In this document: positions 18,012-26,261 of the stretch, one piece after another | Numbering within the stretch: position 1 is the first letter of the stretch | Layout of the letters: each line of letters starts with the position of its first letter | Origin: Verrucomicrobiota bacterium | GTDB lineage: Bacteria; Verrucomicrobiota; Verrucomicrobiia; Limisphaerales; UBA1319 | Assembly: GCA_022711435.1 (NCBI GenBank) | Contig: JAKLFB010000012.1 | Location: forward strand, 62,001 to 126,000 | Length of the DNA: 64,000 bases | Direction: 5' to 3' | Translations under genes and position numbers: made by a program | Notes under the pieces: model-generated | Seen by the model: only the letters and a program-made list of their open reading frames with translations | What the model was told of the DNA's origin: nothing | Database searches by the model: none

Positions 18012-20366
18012 ATGAGACATTTCGAGTTCCGCTGGCGGTTGCGGGGCCCGCGCTTGGCGCTGGGCCTGACATGGATTTGGCTTTGGGCTGCCGGGTGGGG
18101 TGCGGGGGCGCTCGGGGCGGAGGCTGTCGCCCCGGGAGCATCCGATGCGGCGCGCGATCTGCCCGCAGCCTCGCCGCGCGATCCGGCCGCCCCGCCGCGG
18201 GACTTGGCTCCCGGGCCCGACGCAGGACACATCGCGCAGTTCACCGCGCGGCTCCTGATGACCTCGCACTACACCCAGCGGGCGTTCAACGACGAGCTGT
18301 CCGCCAGGTTCCTCGATCAGTACCTGGACACCCTCGACCCGACGCGGCTGGTGTTCACGAGAGCCGATGTCGAGGAGCTCGAGCCCTTGCGCCACAGGCT
18401 CGATGACCTGATCCTTCGAGCCGGCGATACCCGGCCCGCCTACCTGATCTTCAAACGGTTCCTCGAGCGCTACGACCAGATGGTGGCGTTCGCGCTCGAG
18501 ACGCTCCGGACGAACTCGTTCGCGTTCGATACCGACGAGCAATACCGCTACAACCGGCGCGAGCAGGCGCGGCCGCGTGACCTCGAGGAGAGCCGCCAGC
18601 TCTGGCTCCAGCGGATCCGCTACGAGTACCTGCAGGAGAAGCTCAACCAGGAGGTGCGCCTCGACAAGCCGGCGGGAACCAACGCCTTGAGCGGAAGCGG
18701 CGAGATCACCAACACCATCGCCCGCCGATACACGCGCGTGCAGCGGTTCTTCAAGGAATACGAGCAGGAGGACGTGCTCCAGGCCTACTTGAATGCCCTG
18801 GCCCACGTCTACGATCCCCAGAGCGATTACATGGGCGCCAGCGCCTTCGAGAACTTCAACATCCACATGAAGCTGTCGCTGTTCGGCATCGGCGCCCAGC
18901 TCCGGTCCGAGGACGGCTACTGCAAGATCATGGAGCTGGTCCCGGGCGGCCCGGCCGAGCAGTCCAAACGGCTCAAGCCCAACGACCGCATCATCGCCGT
19001 CGCCCAGGCCGACGGCGAGTCCGTCGACGTCGTCGACATGAAGCTCGATCGGGTCGTCCAGCTCATCCGCGGCCCCAAGGGCACCGTGGTCCGCCTCACG
19101 ATCATCCCCGCCGACGCCGCCGACCCGTCGGTGCGCCGCACCGTGACGCTGGTCCGCGACGAGATCAAGCTCGAGGAGCGCGAGGCCAAAGCCCGGATCG
19201 TCGAGCTGCCCGGCACCCCTCCCCTGCGCCTCGGGATCATCGACCTGCCCTCCTTCTACGCCGAGATGGGCCTCCTGTCGCGCCCCGGCAATCCCAAAAG
19301 CACGACCGCCGACGTCAGCCTGCTGATCCGCAAGCTCGTCCAGGAAAAGGTCAGCGGAGTGATTCTCGACCTGCGCCGCAACGGAGGTGGGTCGCTCGAG
19401 GAAGCCATCCGCCTCACCGGCCTGTTTATTCCCGAGGGCCCCGTCGTCCAGGTCAAGGACCCGGACGGCTCGGTGACCGTGGACGAGGACACCGATCCCT
19501 CGATCCTTTACGCGGGGCCGCTGGTGGTGCTCACCAGCCGGTTCAGCGCCTCTGCCTCCGAGATCCTCGCCGGCGCCCTCCAGAACTACGGCCGCGCCCT
19601 CATCGTCGGCGACAGCTCCACCCACGGCAAAGGCACCGTCCAGAACCTCATCCAGCTCGAACCGCTCTTCGCCCGGTTCGGGATCGAGCCCGCCGCCAAC
19701 CCCGGCGCCCTCAAGCTCACCATCCGCAAGTTCTACCTCCCCAACGGATGGTCCACCCAGCTCCGGGGCGTCGTGCCCGACATCGTCTTTCCTTCGCTCA
19801 ACAACCATGACGAGATCGGCGAAAGCGCGCTCCCCAACGCGCTCCCTTGGGACTCGATCCCTCGGGTGCCTTTCCGCGCCATGAACACGGTCCAGCCTTA
19901 CCGCGAGCGCCTCCAGCAGCGATCGCTCGAGCGGGTCCACGCCGATCCCGATTTCGCCTACCTGCAGGCCGAAATCCAGCGCCTCGAAAAGGCCCTCTCG
20001 GAAAAGAGCGTCTCGATGAACGAGGCTCGCCGCCGCCAGGAAAAGGCCGAGGCCGATGCCCGCAGCAAGGCCCACAAGGAGGATCTCCGCCGCCGGCCCG
20101 CGCCCGAGGAGACGGTCTACGAGATCACTCTCAAGCAGGCCGATCTGCCGGGACTCCCTCCCCCGCTCAGCCCCACCAACTCCGTCGCCCGCGCGACCGA
20201 GGCCGGCGACCCGCTCGATCCCCCCGACCCGGACAGCGTCGATCCCGAGGACGCCGTCCCGGATGTCGACGCCGCCCTGCGCGAGGCGCAGCGGATCCTG
20301 CGCGACTGGATTCAGATGGACGGGGGCAACAGCTCGATTGCGGGCCGGCCCGCCAATCGCCGCTGA
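18012..20366 (+). CDS. prc: carboxy-terminal processing (tail-specific) protease, S41A
   Basis: 784 residues: signal peptide (ALGLTWIWLWAAGWGAGALGA), a helical N-terminal domain, PDZ domain near 290-370 (LSLFGIGAQLRSEDGYCKI; LVPGGPAEQSKRLKPNDRI), and the S41 protease core. Within it GVILDLRRNGGGSLEEA is followed by the catalytic Ser in SRFSASASEILAGAL (near 515) and the catalytic Lys in STHGKGTVQNLIQ (near 540), as in E. coli Prc (S430/K455). A C-terminal DUF3340-type region contains a long charged coiled coil (SMNEARRRQEKAEADARSK). It is a periplasmic protease that degrades or trims misfolded and tagged proteins. An in-frame upstream start (17817) would bury the signal peptide, so 18012 is preferred. 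The Asp/Pro-rich extreme C terminus is likely unstructured. Confidence 0.92.
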   Translation: MRHFEFRWRLRGPRLALGLTWIWLWAAGWGAGALGAEAVAPGASDAARDLPAASPRDPAAPPRDLAPGPDAGHIAQFTARLLMTSHYTQRAFNDELSARFLDQYLDTLDPTRLVFTRADVEELEPLRHRLDDLILRAGDTRPAYLIFKRFLERYDQMVAFALETLRTNSFAFDTDEQYRYNRREQARPRDLEESRQLWLQRIRYEYLQEKLNQEVRLDKPAGTNALSGSGEITNTIARRYTRVQRFFKEYEQEDVLQAYLNALAHVYDPQSDYMGASAFENFNIHMKLSLFGIGAQLRSEDGYCKIMELVPGGPAEQSKRLKPNDRIIAVAQADGESVDVVDMKLDRVVQLIRGPKGTVVRLTIIPADAADPSVRRTVTLVRDEIKLEEREAKARIVELPGTPPLRLGIIDLPSFYAEMGLLSRPGNPKSTTADVSLLIRKLVQEKVSGVILDLRRNGGGSLEEAIRLTGLFIPEGPVVQVKDPDGSVTVDEDTDPSILYAGPLVVLTSRFSASASEILAGALQNYGRALIVGDSSTHGKGTVQNLIQLEPLFARFGIEPAANPGALKLTIRKFYLPNGWSTQLRGVVPDIVFPSLNNHDEIGESALPNALPWDSIPRVPFRAMNTVQPYRERLQQRSLERVHADPDFAYLQAEIQRLEKALSEKSVSMNEARRRQEKAEADARSKAHKEDLRRRPAPEETVYEITLKQADLPGLPPPLSPTNSVARATEAGDPLDPPDPDSVDPEDAVPDVDAALREAQRILRDWIQMDGGNSSIAGRPANRR

Positions 20367-20396
20367 TCCCCCGGCGCCGCCGGCGGCCGCCGCACG

Positions 20397-21104
20397 CTAC
20401 TTGGAGGGTGCGGGCTGGAGTGACCGCCACTGGATGTTCCGCACGGCCCCGGTCGTGCGCCACGTGGCAATGCCGAACGGCCGGCACGGCTCCACCTCGA
20501 ACCGGATCGAGACCTCGTGCTCGGCCAGCTCCTGGTCCACCACCTGCTCGTCATCGATCCACGCCTGGATCCGCTCCGCGGTGACCCGGAGGCGGATCAA
20601 ATACCATTGCTTGTCCTTGAAAGAGTGGTAGGTCGTGGTGTTGTTGTTGGCGGCGTCGTAGCCGTCGATGCTCGAAAGGCCCACCACCCCGCCGCCCCAC
20701 CCGCCCACGACCAGGCTGCACGGATCCTTCTTCACCGGAAACGTCAGCGCGCAGAAGAAATCCGATCCGTCCACCCGCATCGCTTCGAGGGCGACCTCGT
20801 AATCGATCCGCAGCGGCTCGTTGGTCCAGGTGATCCCCGTCATGTCGTTGCCCATGTTCATCACGATCCGCCCGCCCTCGACCGCGACCTCGCCGCTCCC
20901 GGCGAAATCGCTCGCCTTCCATCCTTTCAGGGTCTTGCCGTCAAAAAGGTTGGTCCAGCCCAGCGCGGTGAGGAGGGGCGGCTCCGGCGCCTTCCGCTTC
21001 TCCGCGGCGCCGCAGTGCGGCGCGATGAATAGGGCCAGGAAGACGGCGATCAGGGCGGATGTGGCTGCGGCGTTAGCGCGTCTGTGATTCATGTTCGATT
21101 GCAT
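20397..21104 (-). CDS. secreted DUF1080 domain protein (short form)
   Basis: 235 residues: signal peptide (TSALIAVFLALFIAPHCGAA, possibly with a lipobox-like end), then DUF1080 alone: NLFDGKTLKGWKASDFAGSG, the strand DYEVALEAMRVDGSDFFCAL, a Gly/Asn-rich loop (GGWGGGVVGLSSIDGYDAAN) and the closing FGIATWRTTGAVRNIQWR. It lacks the N-terminal beta domain of the DUF1080 protein at 9.1-10.1 kb and is the minimal version of the fold. Likely periplasmic; 3-keto-glycoside hydrolysis or carbohydrate binding is inferred from the family only. Convergent with prc, 30 bp apart. Confidence 0.8.
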   Translation of the reverse strand: MQSNMNHRRANAAATSALIAVFLALFIAPHCGAAEKRKAPEPPLLTALGWTNLFDGKTLKGWKASDFAGSGEVAVEGGRIVMNMGNDMTGITWTNEPLRIDYEVALEAMRVDGSDFFCALTFPVKKDPCSLVVGGWGGGVVGLSSIDGYDAANNNTTTYHSFKDKQWYLIRLRVTAERIQAWIDDEQVVDQELAEHEVSIRFEVEPCRPFGIATWRTTGAVRNIQWRSLQPAPSK

Positions 21105-21314
21105 AAGACGATATCGAGCTCGAGTTCATTCAACAGGATGTCTTACGCCTTGCGACCTTACCCGGGCGCGCATGGATTGTCGATGATCGAATGCTCGAGA
21201 ACGGATTTGGATCCGCGCAGAAGACCATTGAAAGAGACGGAACGCGGGGTGAAGGTCGCACTGCTATGAGCTCGACAGACGTTTGAGCCAAACGACAGAG
21301 AACGCTTTCAGCGG

Positions 21315-22157
21315 ATGGTTGGCCGGCGGATTCAGTTCGCTCGGGACGAACTTGGCTTGAGCCAGGAGGAATTGTCCAAGCAACTGGGATTTCCCGCGCG
21401 TCAGACTCGAAACGCGTTGGTGCCGCAACTGCCGTTAACGCTGCGAAGTTCGTTCGAAGAGGCCGCTGCCGCCGCCACGCGCCTGGCCAAAGAGTGGAAG
21501 TTGGGCAAAATCCCGTCCCGCGCATTATTATCAGCGGCTGAGGAACGTTTGAGCGTGCTGGTGCTGATGGTGGACGCGCCCGCGGAAATCTCGGGCGCCG
21601 CGTTACATCTGCCAGAATTCGACACCATCTTGATCAACCGCAAGGAATCGATTGGCCGGCGGAACTACGATCTCGGGCATGAATTGTTCCACCTGTTGAC
21701 TTGGCACAGCATGCCCCCGGAACGGGTGGACGTGGAAGATGGCAAAAAGAAGAAGCGCGTCGAGCATCTGGCCGAAGCATTCACCTCGGCCTTGCTGATG
21801 CCCGCGGAAAGCGTGCAGGCGGTTTGGGAGAACCGAAAGGACACGGCTCTTCAGGGCTGGCTCAAGGAGATTGCTGGGGCGTTCGGCGTTTCCGGCAGGG
21901 CGTTGTTCTGGCGGCTCGTGAATCTCGGTTACCTGAGCAAGGCAGATCTGTTGGAGATCAACCTCGATGGACTGGCTCCTGACGAGGATGAGGCCAAGCC
22001 CAAGCTTTACTCGCCTCGCTTTGTGGATTGTCTGTATCAGGGCCTCGACAAGGGATTGCTTTCCGTTCGGAGAGCGGCTGGGCTGCTTGATTGCACCATC
22101 GAGGATTTGGAGGATTTGTTCCGGGATTACGGCTTGGAGCCGCCGTTCGACCTGTAA
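21315..22157 (+). CDS. XRE/ImmA-IrrE-type metallopeptidase, apparently internally shortened
   Basis: 280 residues. It begins as an XRE helix-turn-helix (QFARDELGLSQEELSKQLGF), but only the first two to three helices are present. After residue ~26 it jumps to the sequence that normally follows the linker in this family (NALVPQLPLTLRSSFEEAAAAA), so about 50-60 residues look deleted in frame. The peptidase part is intact: HELFH zinc site in YDLGHELFHLLTWHSMPPE (near 117-135), DAPAEISGAALHLPEFDTILIN before it and HLAEAFTSALLMP after it. Relatives of ImmA cleave partner repressors in phages and mobile elements. No clear partner lies beside it, and 21105-21314 holds no convincing gene. DNA binding is probably lost or weakened; peptidase activity may remain. 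Confidence 0.75.
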   Translation: MVGRRIQFARDELGLSQEELSKQLGFPARQTRNALVPQLPLTLRSSFEEAAAAATRLAKEWKLGKIPSRALLSAAEERLSVLVLMVDAPAEISGAALHLPEFDTILINRKESIGRRNYDLGHELFHLLTWHSMPPERVDVEDGKKKKRVEHLAEAFTSALLMPAESVQAVWENRKDTALQGWLKEIAGAFGVSGRALFWRLVNLGYLSKADLLEINLDGLAPDEDEAKPKLYSPRFVDCLYQGLDKGLLSVRRAAGLLDCTIEDLEDLFRDYGLEPPFDL

Positions 22158-22541
22158 CCCGAGATGAACGGACCTTCTCGTAAGGGACCCGCGAAGTGCA
22201 AGGCTTGATCCGGGAGAAAGGGACATGCTTGCCTTCGCCTTGAGTCAACAAGGAGCTTGGCTCCTCTGCGCCCCCGACAAAGCAGCGATTCTGTCGGCGC
22301 ACCGGCTGAGCTTTTTGGATCGGGTCGTCGCGCTCGAGGAAATGGCCCTGGCTGGCTGGTGTTGACGTTCTGGGGGCATCTCCTCCATCGGCCATGGAGG
22401 AGAGGGAGAAGACAAACTGGGGACGATCGCCCAACTGCAACCAGACGCACGAAGCGGCGAAAAATTCTGTCCTGCACCGCCGTCGTGCCCCTGGCGGATT
22501 TGCGGATTGAACGGTCCCGAGGTTCCATGCTCTAATCCACC
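22158..22541. other. 384-bp gene-free region with a 9-bp inverted repeat
   Basis: No ORF here looks real. It holds a perfect inverted repeat, CTCCTCCAT (22380-22388) and ATGGAGGAG (22394-22402), around a 5-nt loop, and a smaller one, AGGAGC-TTG-GCTCCT, near 22250. Neither is followed by a T-run on either strand, so they are not obvious terminators. Confidence 0.45.
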
Positions 22542-23801
22542 ATGACCGTCAAACGGATCGTGATCGCCGGGGCCGCCCTGCTGGCCGCCCTGCAAATTGT
22601 CTCCACGTCGAACCAGGGGCGCGCGGCCGATCTGGGCAGCCCGGCCCCGGCCCTCGACATCGCCCAGTGGATCAAGGGCGGCCCTGTCGCCCTGGCCGAT
22701 GGCAAAGGCAAAAAGGTCTATGTGGTCGAGTTCTGGGCCACCTGGTGCCCCCCCTGCCGCACCAGCATCCCCCACCTGACCAGCCTCCAGAAGAAGTTCA
22801 AGGACAAGGGCATCGAGTTCATCAGCATCAGCGACGAACAGACCGCCGTCGTCCGCAAGTTCGTCGATAAGATGGGCGATCAGATGGAATACACCGTGGC
22901 GGTCGACAACGAGCGCAAGACCGCCTCCGGCTACATGAAAGCTTTCGGTATCGACGGCATCCCCCACGCCTTTGTCGTCGACCGCTCCGGCCGGATCGTC
23001 TGGCACGGCCACCCCATGGCCGATCTCGAGGAAACCCTCCAGCAGATCATCGACGGCAAATATGACATGGCCGCCGCGCAAAAGCGGGCCGGGGCCCGCC
23101 AGAAGATCGAGACCTTCTTCGAGCTGGTGATGGAAGGCGGCGACGAGGCCAGGATCGAGTCGCTGGGCAAGGAGCTCGAGGCCCTCGATGCCGAGGTTGG
23201 CGGCATCCTCGAAGGCGGCCGCCATTTCCGCGCCGCCGATGCTCGCCAGCACGCCCAGTTCAGCCAGGCCCTGCGCAAGTGGCAAATGGCGCTCTTCTCC
23301 GGCCAGGACGATGCTGCCGCCGATGAGCTGGCGAAGAAGGCCGAATCGCTCGCCCCTGCCGGGGTCGATTTTCCGGAGATCAAGGGGATGCTTCTGACCC
23401 AGCGGCTCTTCTCTCGATACCTCGAGGCCGTGGGCGAGAAGGGCGACGCCGCCCAGGCCGCCGACCTCGGCCGCCAGCTCTCCAAAGCCGAGATCAAGAA
23501 TCCCACTCTCCTGAATCAGTTCGCCTGGACGATCCTCACCGGCGAGCAGGTGAAAAAGCGCGACCCCAGCCTCGCCGCCCAGCTGGCCAAAACCGCCTAC
23601 GACCTCAGCGAAGGCAAGAACTCATCCATCGCGGACACCTATGCCCGCGCCCTGTTCGACACCGGCAAGGTCGCCGAGGCGGTCCGGCTCCAGCAAAAGG
23701 CGATCGATCTCTGCGAGGACGCCGGCGAGAAGGCCGAGCTCGAGTCCACGCTCAAGCGCTACCAGGCCGCGCTCCCAACCGCCACTCCATCGAATCGTTA
23801 G
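22542..23801 (+). CDS. exported TlpA/ResA-like thioredoxin with helical repeat domain
   Basis: 419 residues: signal peptide (IVIAGAALLAALQIVSTSNQGRAA), a TlpA-like thioredoxin domain (about 30-170) with active site WATWCPPCRTS (Cys69 and Cys72) and cis-Pro in DGIPHAFVVDRSGRIVWHG, then ~240 residues of helical, TPR-like sequence (FSGQDDAAADELAKKAESLAP; NQFAWTILTG; YARALFDTGKVAEAVRLQQKAID). It is a periplasmic thiol-disulfide oxidoreductase, probably reductive as in cytochrome maturation or extracellular protein repair; the fused repeat region suggests docking to a partner. It overlaps the convergent NTF2-like gene by 4 bp. Confidence 0.85.
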   Translation: MTVKRIVIAGAALLAALQIVSTSNQGRAADLGSPAPALDIAQWIKGGPVALADGKGKKVYVVEFWATWCPPCRTSIPHLTSLQKKFKDKGIEFISISDEQTAVVRKFVDKMGDQMEYTVAVDNERKTASGYMKAFGIDGIPHAFVVDRSGRIVWHGHPMADLEETLQQIIDGKYDMAAAQKRAGARQKIETFFELVMEGGDEARIESLGKELEALDAEVGGILEGGRHFRAADARQHAQFSQALRKWQMALFSGQDDAAADELAKKAESLAPAGVDFPEIKGMLLTQRLFSRYLEAVGEKGDAAQAADLGRQLSKAEIKNPTLLNQFAWTILTGEQVKKRDPSLAAQLAKTAYDLSEGKNSSIADTYARALFDTGKVAEAVRLQQKAIDLCEDAGEKAELESTLKRYQAALPTATPSNR

Positions 23802-24310
23802 CCGGAGCGCGTCCGGTCGTAGTTGCGCAGGGTCCGAACCCGCCGGATGAGCCAGTCCCGGCCGGACCGCACGAGGTCGATGCGCACGTCCTGAGCCACG
23901 GCATTCGGATCGCCATCGACCTCCCCCAGCACGGTCAGCTCCGCATGGGCGCTGCTTTGGTCCGGACCCACGGTGACCCGGATGCCGCGGAACTCGACGC
24001 GGCATTCATTCACCAGCCCCCGTGCGCTGAGGTAGAGCTCGAATAGCTGGTCGCGGCCCTGGATCTCGCGGAACTCGGACGGGACCCCCGCAAGCATGAC
24101 GCCGACGTCCGGCGCGAACAGCCCCTGGAATTTCCTCGCCGCTCCCAGGCGCGCGAGCGGCGCCTCGTTGGGTGGCACCCGGAGCGATCCGGCCAGCTCG
24201 GCCAGGGCCCGCCGAATCCGGGTCTCCTCGCTCGTGAAATACCGGACGCCAATCCCCGCGCACACCGCAAGGATCGCCATCCCCAGCAGGAGTTGAATCG
24301 CGCGTCTCAA
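23798..24310 (-). CDS. membrane-anchored NTF2/SnoaL-like protein
   Basis: About 170 residues if translated from the TTG that overlaps the lepB stop (TTGA); no ATG lies nearby except a Met a few codons inside the membrane segment. One N-terminal helix (AIQLLLGMAILAVCAGIGVRYF) anchors it. The remainder is a small alpha+beta domain with a SnoaL/NTF2 feel: early helices (ETRIRRALAELAGSL), then strands (CRVEFRGIRVTVGPDQSSAHAELTVLGE, QDVRIDLVRSGRDWLIRRV). No catalytic motif. Translational coupling to signal peptidase I suggests co-expression, not necessarily a shared function. Confidence 0.6.
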   Translation of the reverse strand: MRRAIQLLLGMAILAVCAGIGVRYFTSEETRIRRALAELAGSLRVPPNEAPLARLGAARKFQGLFAPDVGVMLAGVPSEFREIQGRDQLFELYLSARGLVNECRVEFRGIRVTVGPDQSSAHAELTVLGEVDGDPNAVAQDVRIDLVRSGRDWLIRRVRTLRNYDRTRSG

Positions 24311-24831
24311 AACACGACCTTTCCCACGATCTGCCGCAGCTCGAACGGCCCGTACACGTGGTCCCACTGGTTCATCTCGCGGTTGTCGCCCAGCGCGAAA
24401 CACTGGGTCGGGCCGAGCTGCATCTCGGGAAGATGCCACGGCGCCCGCGGGTTCTTGACATAGGACTCGTCGATCGCCTCGCCGTTAATGAACACCGTGC
24501 CGCGCCGGATCGCGATCCGCTCGCCGGGAAGGCCGACCACGCGCTTGAGCAGGACCAGGGCCGAATCCGGATACCGGATCGCCACCACGTCCCCCCGCCG
24601 CGGCCCGTGCCTCGAGTAGGACCAGGTGTTGACCAGGTTAATGGCGCCGTCGCGGTAGCTCGGAACCATGCTGGTGCCCCGCACGCGGATGGGGATCAGA
24701 ACGCCCGTAAACAGAAACAGGCTAGCCGCCACCACCACGGCCAGGCGCACCAGAGTCCATCGGGGCCGGCGTCCGATGATCAAACGCCTCCAAAAAGAAT
24801 CCTGGACTTGCCGCTCGCTGGCCGTCTCCAT
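24307..24831 (-). CDS. lepB: signal peptidase I
   Basis: Inner-membrane serine/lysine peptidase that removes Sec signal peptides. 174 residues, a compact form with one N-terminal membrane segment (LAVVVAASLFLFTGVLIPI). The nucleophile Ser54 is in RGTSMVPSYRDG, the general base Lys96 in VLLKRVVGLPGERI, and the conserved ALGDNREMNQWDHVYGPF box is near 145-162. Its stop overlaps the start of the downstream NTF2-like gene. The abundance of exported proteins in this window fits a need for it, but this may be one of several paralogues. Confidence 0.92.
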   Translation of the reverse strand: METASERQVQDSFWRRLIIGRRPRWTLVRLAVVVAASLFLFTGVLIPIRVRGTSMVPSYRDGAINLVNTWSYSRHGPRRGDVVAIRYPDSALVLLKRVVGLPGERIAIRRGTVFINGEAIDESYVKNPRAPWHLPEMQLGPTQCFALGDNREMNQWDHVYGPFELRQIVGKVVF

Positions 24832-24942
24832 ATGCCGCGCCTTTTTTGTCGATCCACCCCGATTGAAGCATCAATCGGCCGTTCTGGCAAATCGCAGGTG
24901 GTCGGCTTGACAGGTTCGAGACCGCACCTATAGTGCGTTCAA

Positions 24943-26202
24943 ATGCAGGAACACGACGAACCTGGCGGAGGATCGCCGGACATCGGCTCCCGCCGCCTGG
25001 CCTCGCTGAAGCAATTCCAACCCGCCAGCCGGAGCATCTGGGCTCGAGTCGACGAGTCAGACTGGAACGACTGGCGGTGGCAGCTCAAGCATCGGATCGC
25101 CACGCTCGATCAGCTCGAGGCGCTACTGCCCGCCCTGACCCCCTCGGAGCGCGAAGGCACCCGCCTGGCCAGCCGCAAGCTCTCCCTGGCCATTACGCCC
25201 TATTTCTCCGGCCTGATCGATCCTGCCGATCCCGATTGCCCGATCCGATGCCAGGTCGTCCCGCGCCTCCCCGAGAACGACCGCTCTCCGTGGGAGATGG
25301 CCGATCCCTGCGGCGAGGAGGGCCAGTCGCCCGTCCCCGGACTGGTGCACCGCTACCCGGATCGGGTGCTCCTCCTGGCCACCGACCGCTGCGCCGCCTA
25401 CTGCCGCTTCTGCACCCGATCCCGGCTCGTCAGCAACGCCGCCGGCTACGATTTCCACCCCGCCCTCGACCGCCAGATCGATTATGTCCGGCGCCACCCC
25501 GAGGTCCGCGACGTCCTCGTCAGCGGCGGCGATCCCCTCCTCTTGAGCGATGACAAGCTCGACGGCCTCCTGGGCGAACTGCGCGCCATCCCCCATGTCG
25601 AGCTCCTGCGGATCGGCACGCGGATGCCCATCTTCCTCCCCGCGCGGATCACGCCCGAGCTCTGCGCGCGCCTGCGCCGGCATCACCCGCTCTTCATCAG
25701 CGTCCATGCCAACCACCCGCGCGAGCTGAGCCTCGAGGCCCGCCAGGCCCTCGGCAGGCTGGCCGACGCCGGCATCCCCCTCGGCAGCCAGACTGTCCTC
25801 CTGCGGCATGTCAATGATCACCCCGCCGTCATGCGCGCCCTGATGCACAAGCTCCTCGCGTGCCGGGTCCGGCCCTACTACCTCTACCAGTGCGACCTCA
25901 TCGCCGGCTCGGCCCACTTCCGGACCAGCGTGCGGCGGGGCCTCGAGATTATGGACAGCTTGCGCGGCCACACCACCGGCTACGCCGTCCCCCGCTACGT
26001 CATCGACGCCCCCGGCGGCGGCGGCAAGGTTCCCATCCACCCCCCCTACATCCTGAGCCACAACGCCGATCGAGTGGTGTTCCGCAACCATGAAGGCCGC
26101 GTCTTCGAATACCCGGAAACGCCCGACGATCCCGCCGGCGACCGCCGCCTTTCCATCACTCCCCCCCTCTCCCCCGCCCGCAGCCGGTGGGAGGAGAGCT
26201 AG
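24943..26202 (+). CDS. kamA: KamA-family radical SAM lysine 2,3-aminomutase
   Basis: 419 residues, the full length of clostridial lysine 2,3-aminomutase. Present are the N-terminal DWNDWRWQLKHRI motif, the radical-SAM cluster CAAYCRFC (Cys150, 154, 157), GGDPLLL for SAM binding, a conserved LRIGTRMPIFLP strand, QCDLIAGSAHFRT, and the PLP-binding Lys in DAPGGGGKVPI near 345. It needs a [4Fe-4S] cluster, SAM and PLP. The reaction is lysine to beta-lysine, used in lysine fermentation or in osmolyte synthesis. The full-length form and the absence of efp or epmA nearby argue against the EF-P-modifying EpmB. No other lysine-degradation genes lie beside it. Confidence 0.85.
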   Translation: MQEHDEPGGGSPDIGSRRLASLKQFQPASRSIWARVDESDWNDWRWQLKHRIATLDQLEALLPALTPSEREGTRLASRKLSLAITPYFSGLIDPADPDCPIRCQVVPRLPENDRSPWEMADPCGEEGQSPVPGLVHRYPDRVLLLATDRCAAYCRFCTRSRLVSNAAGYDFHPALDRQIDYVRRHPEVRDVLVSGGDPLLLSDDKLDGLLGELRAIPHVELLRIGTRMPIFLPARITPELCARLRRHHPLFISVHANHPRELSLEARQALGRLADAGIPLGSQTVLLRHVNDHPAVMRALMHKLLACRVRPYYLYQCDLIAGSAHFRTSVRRGLEIMDSLRGHTTGYAVPRYVIDAPGGGGKVPIHPPYILSHNADRVVFRNHEGRVFEYPETPDDPAGDRRLSITPPLSPARSRWEES

Positions 26203-26261
26203 ACACAACGCCATTATAGTCACGCCGCGTGAGGGCACGCGGCCCGCGAGCCGCCAGCCTG

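Noticed and set aside
22380..22402. Inverted repeat as a terminator
   Set aside because: No T-run on either strand and 140 bp from the nearest gene.
24943..26202. KamA-family gene as EF-P lysyl-modifying EpmB
   Set aside because: Full-length lysine aminomutase N terminus and no efp or epmA gene nearby.
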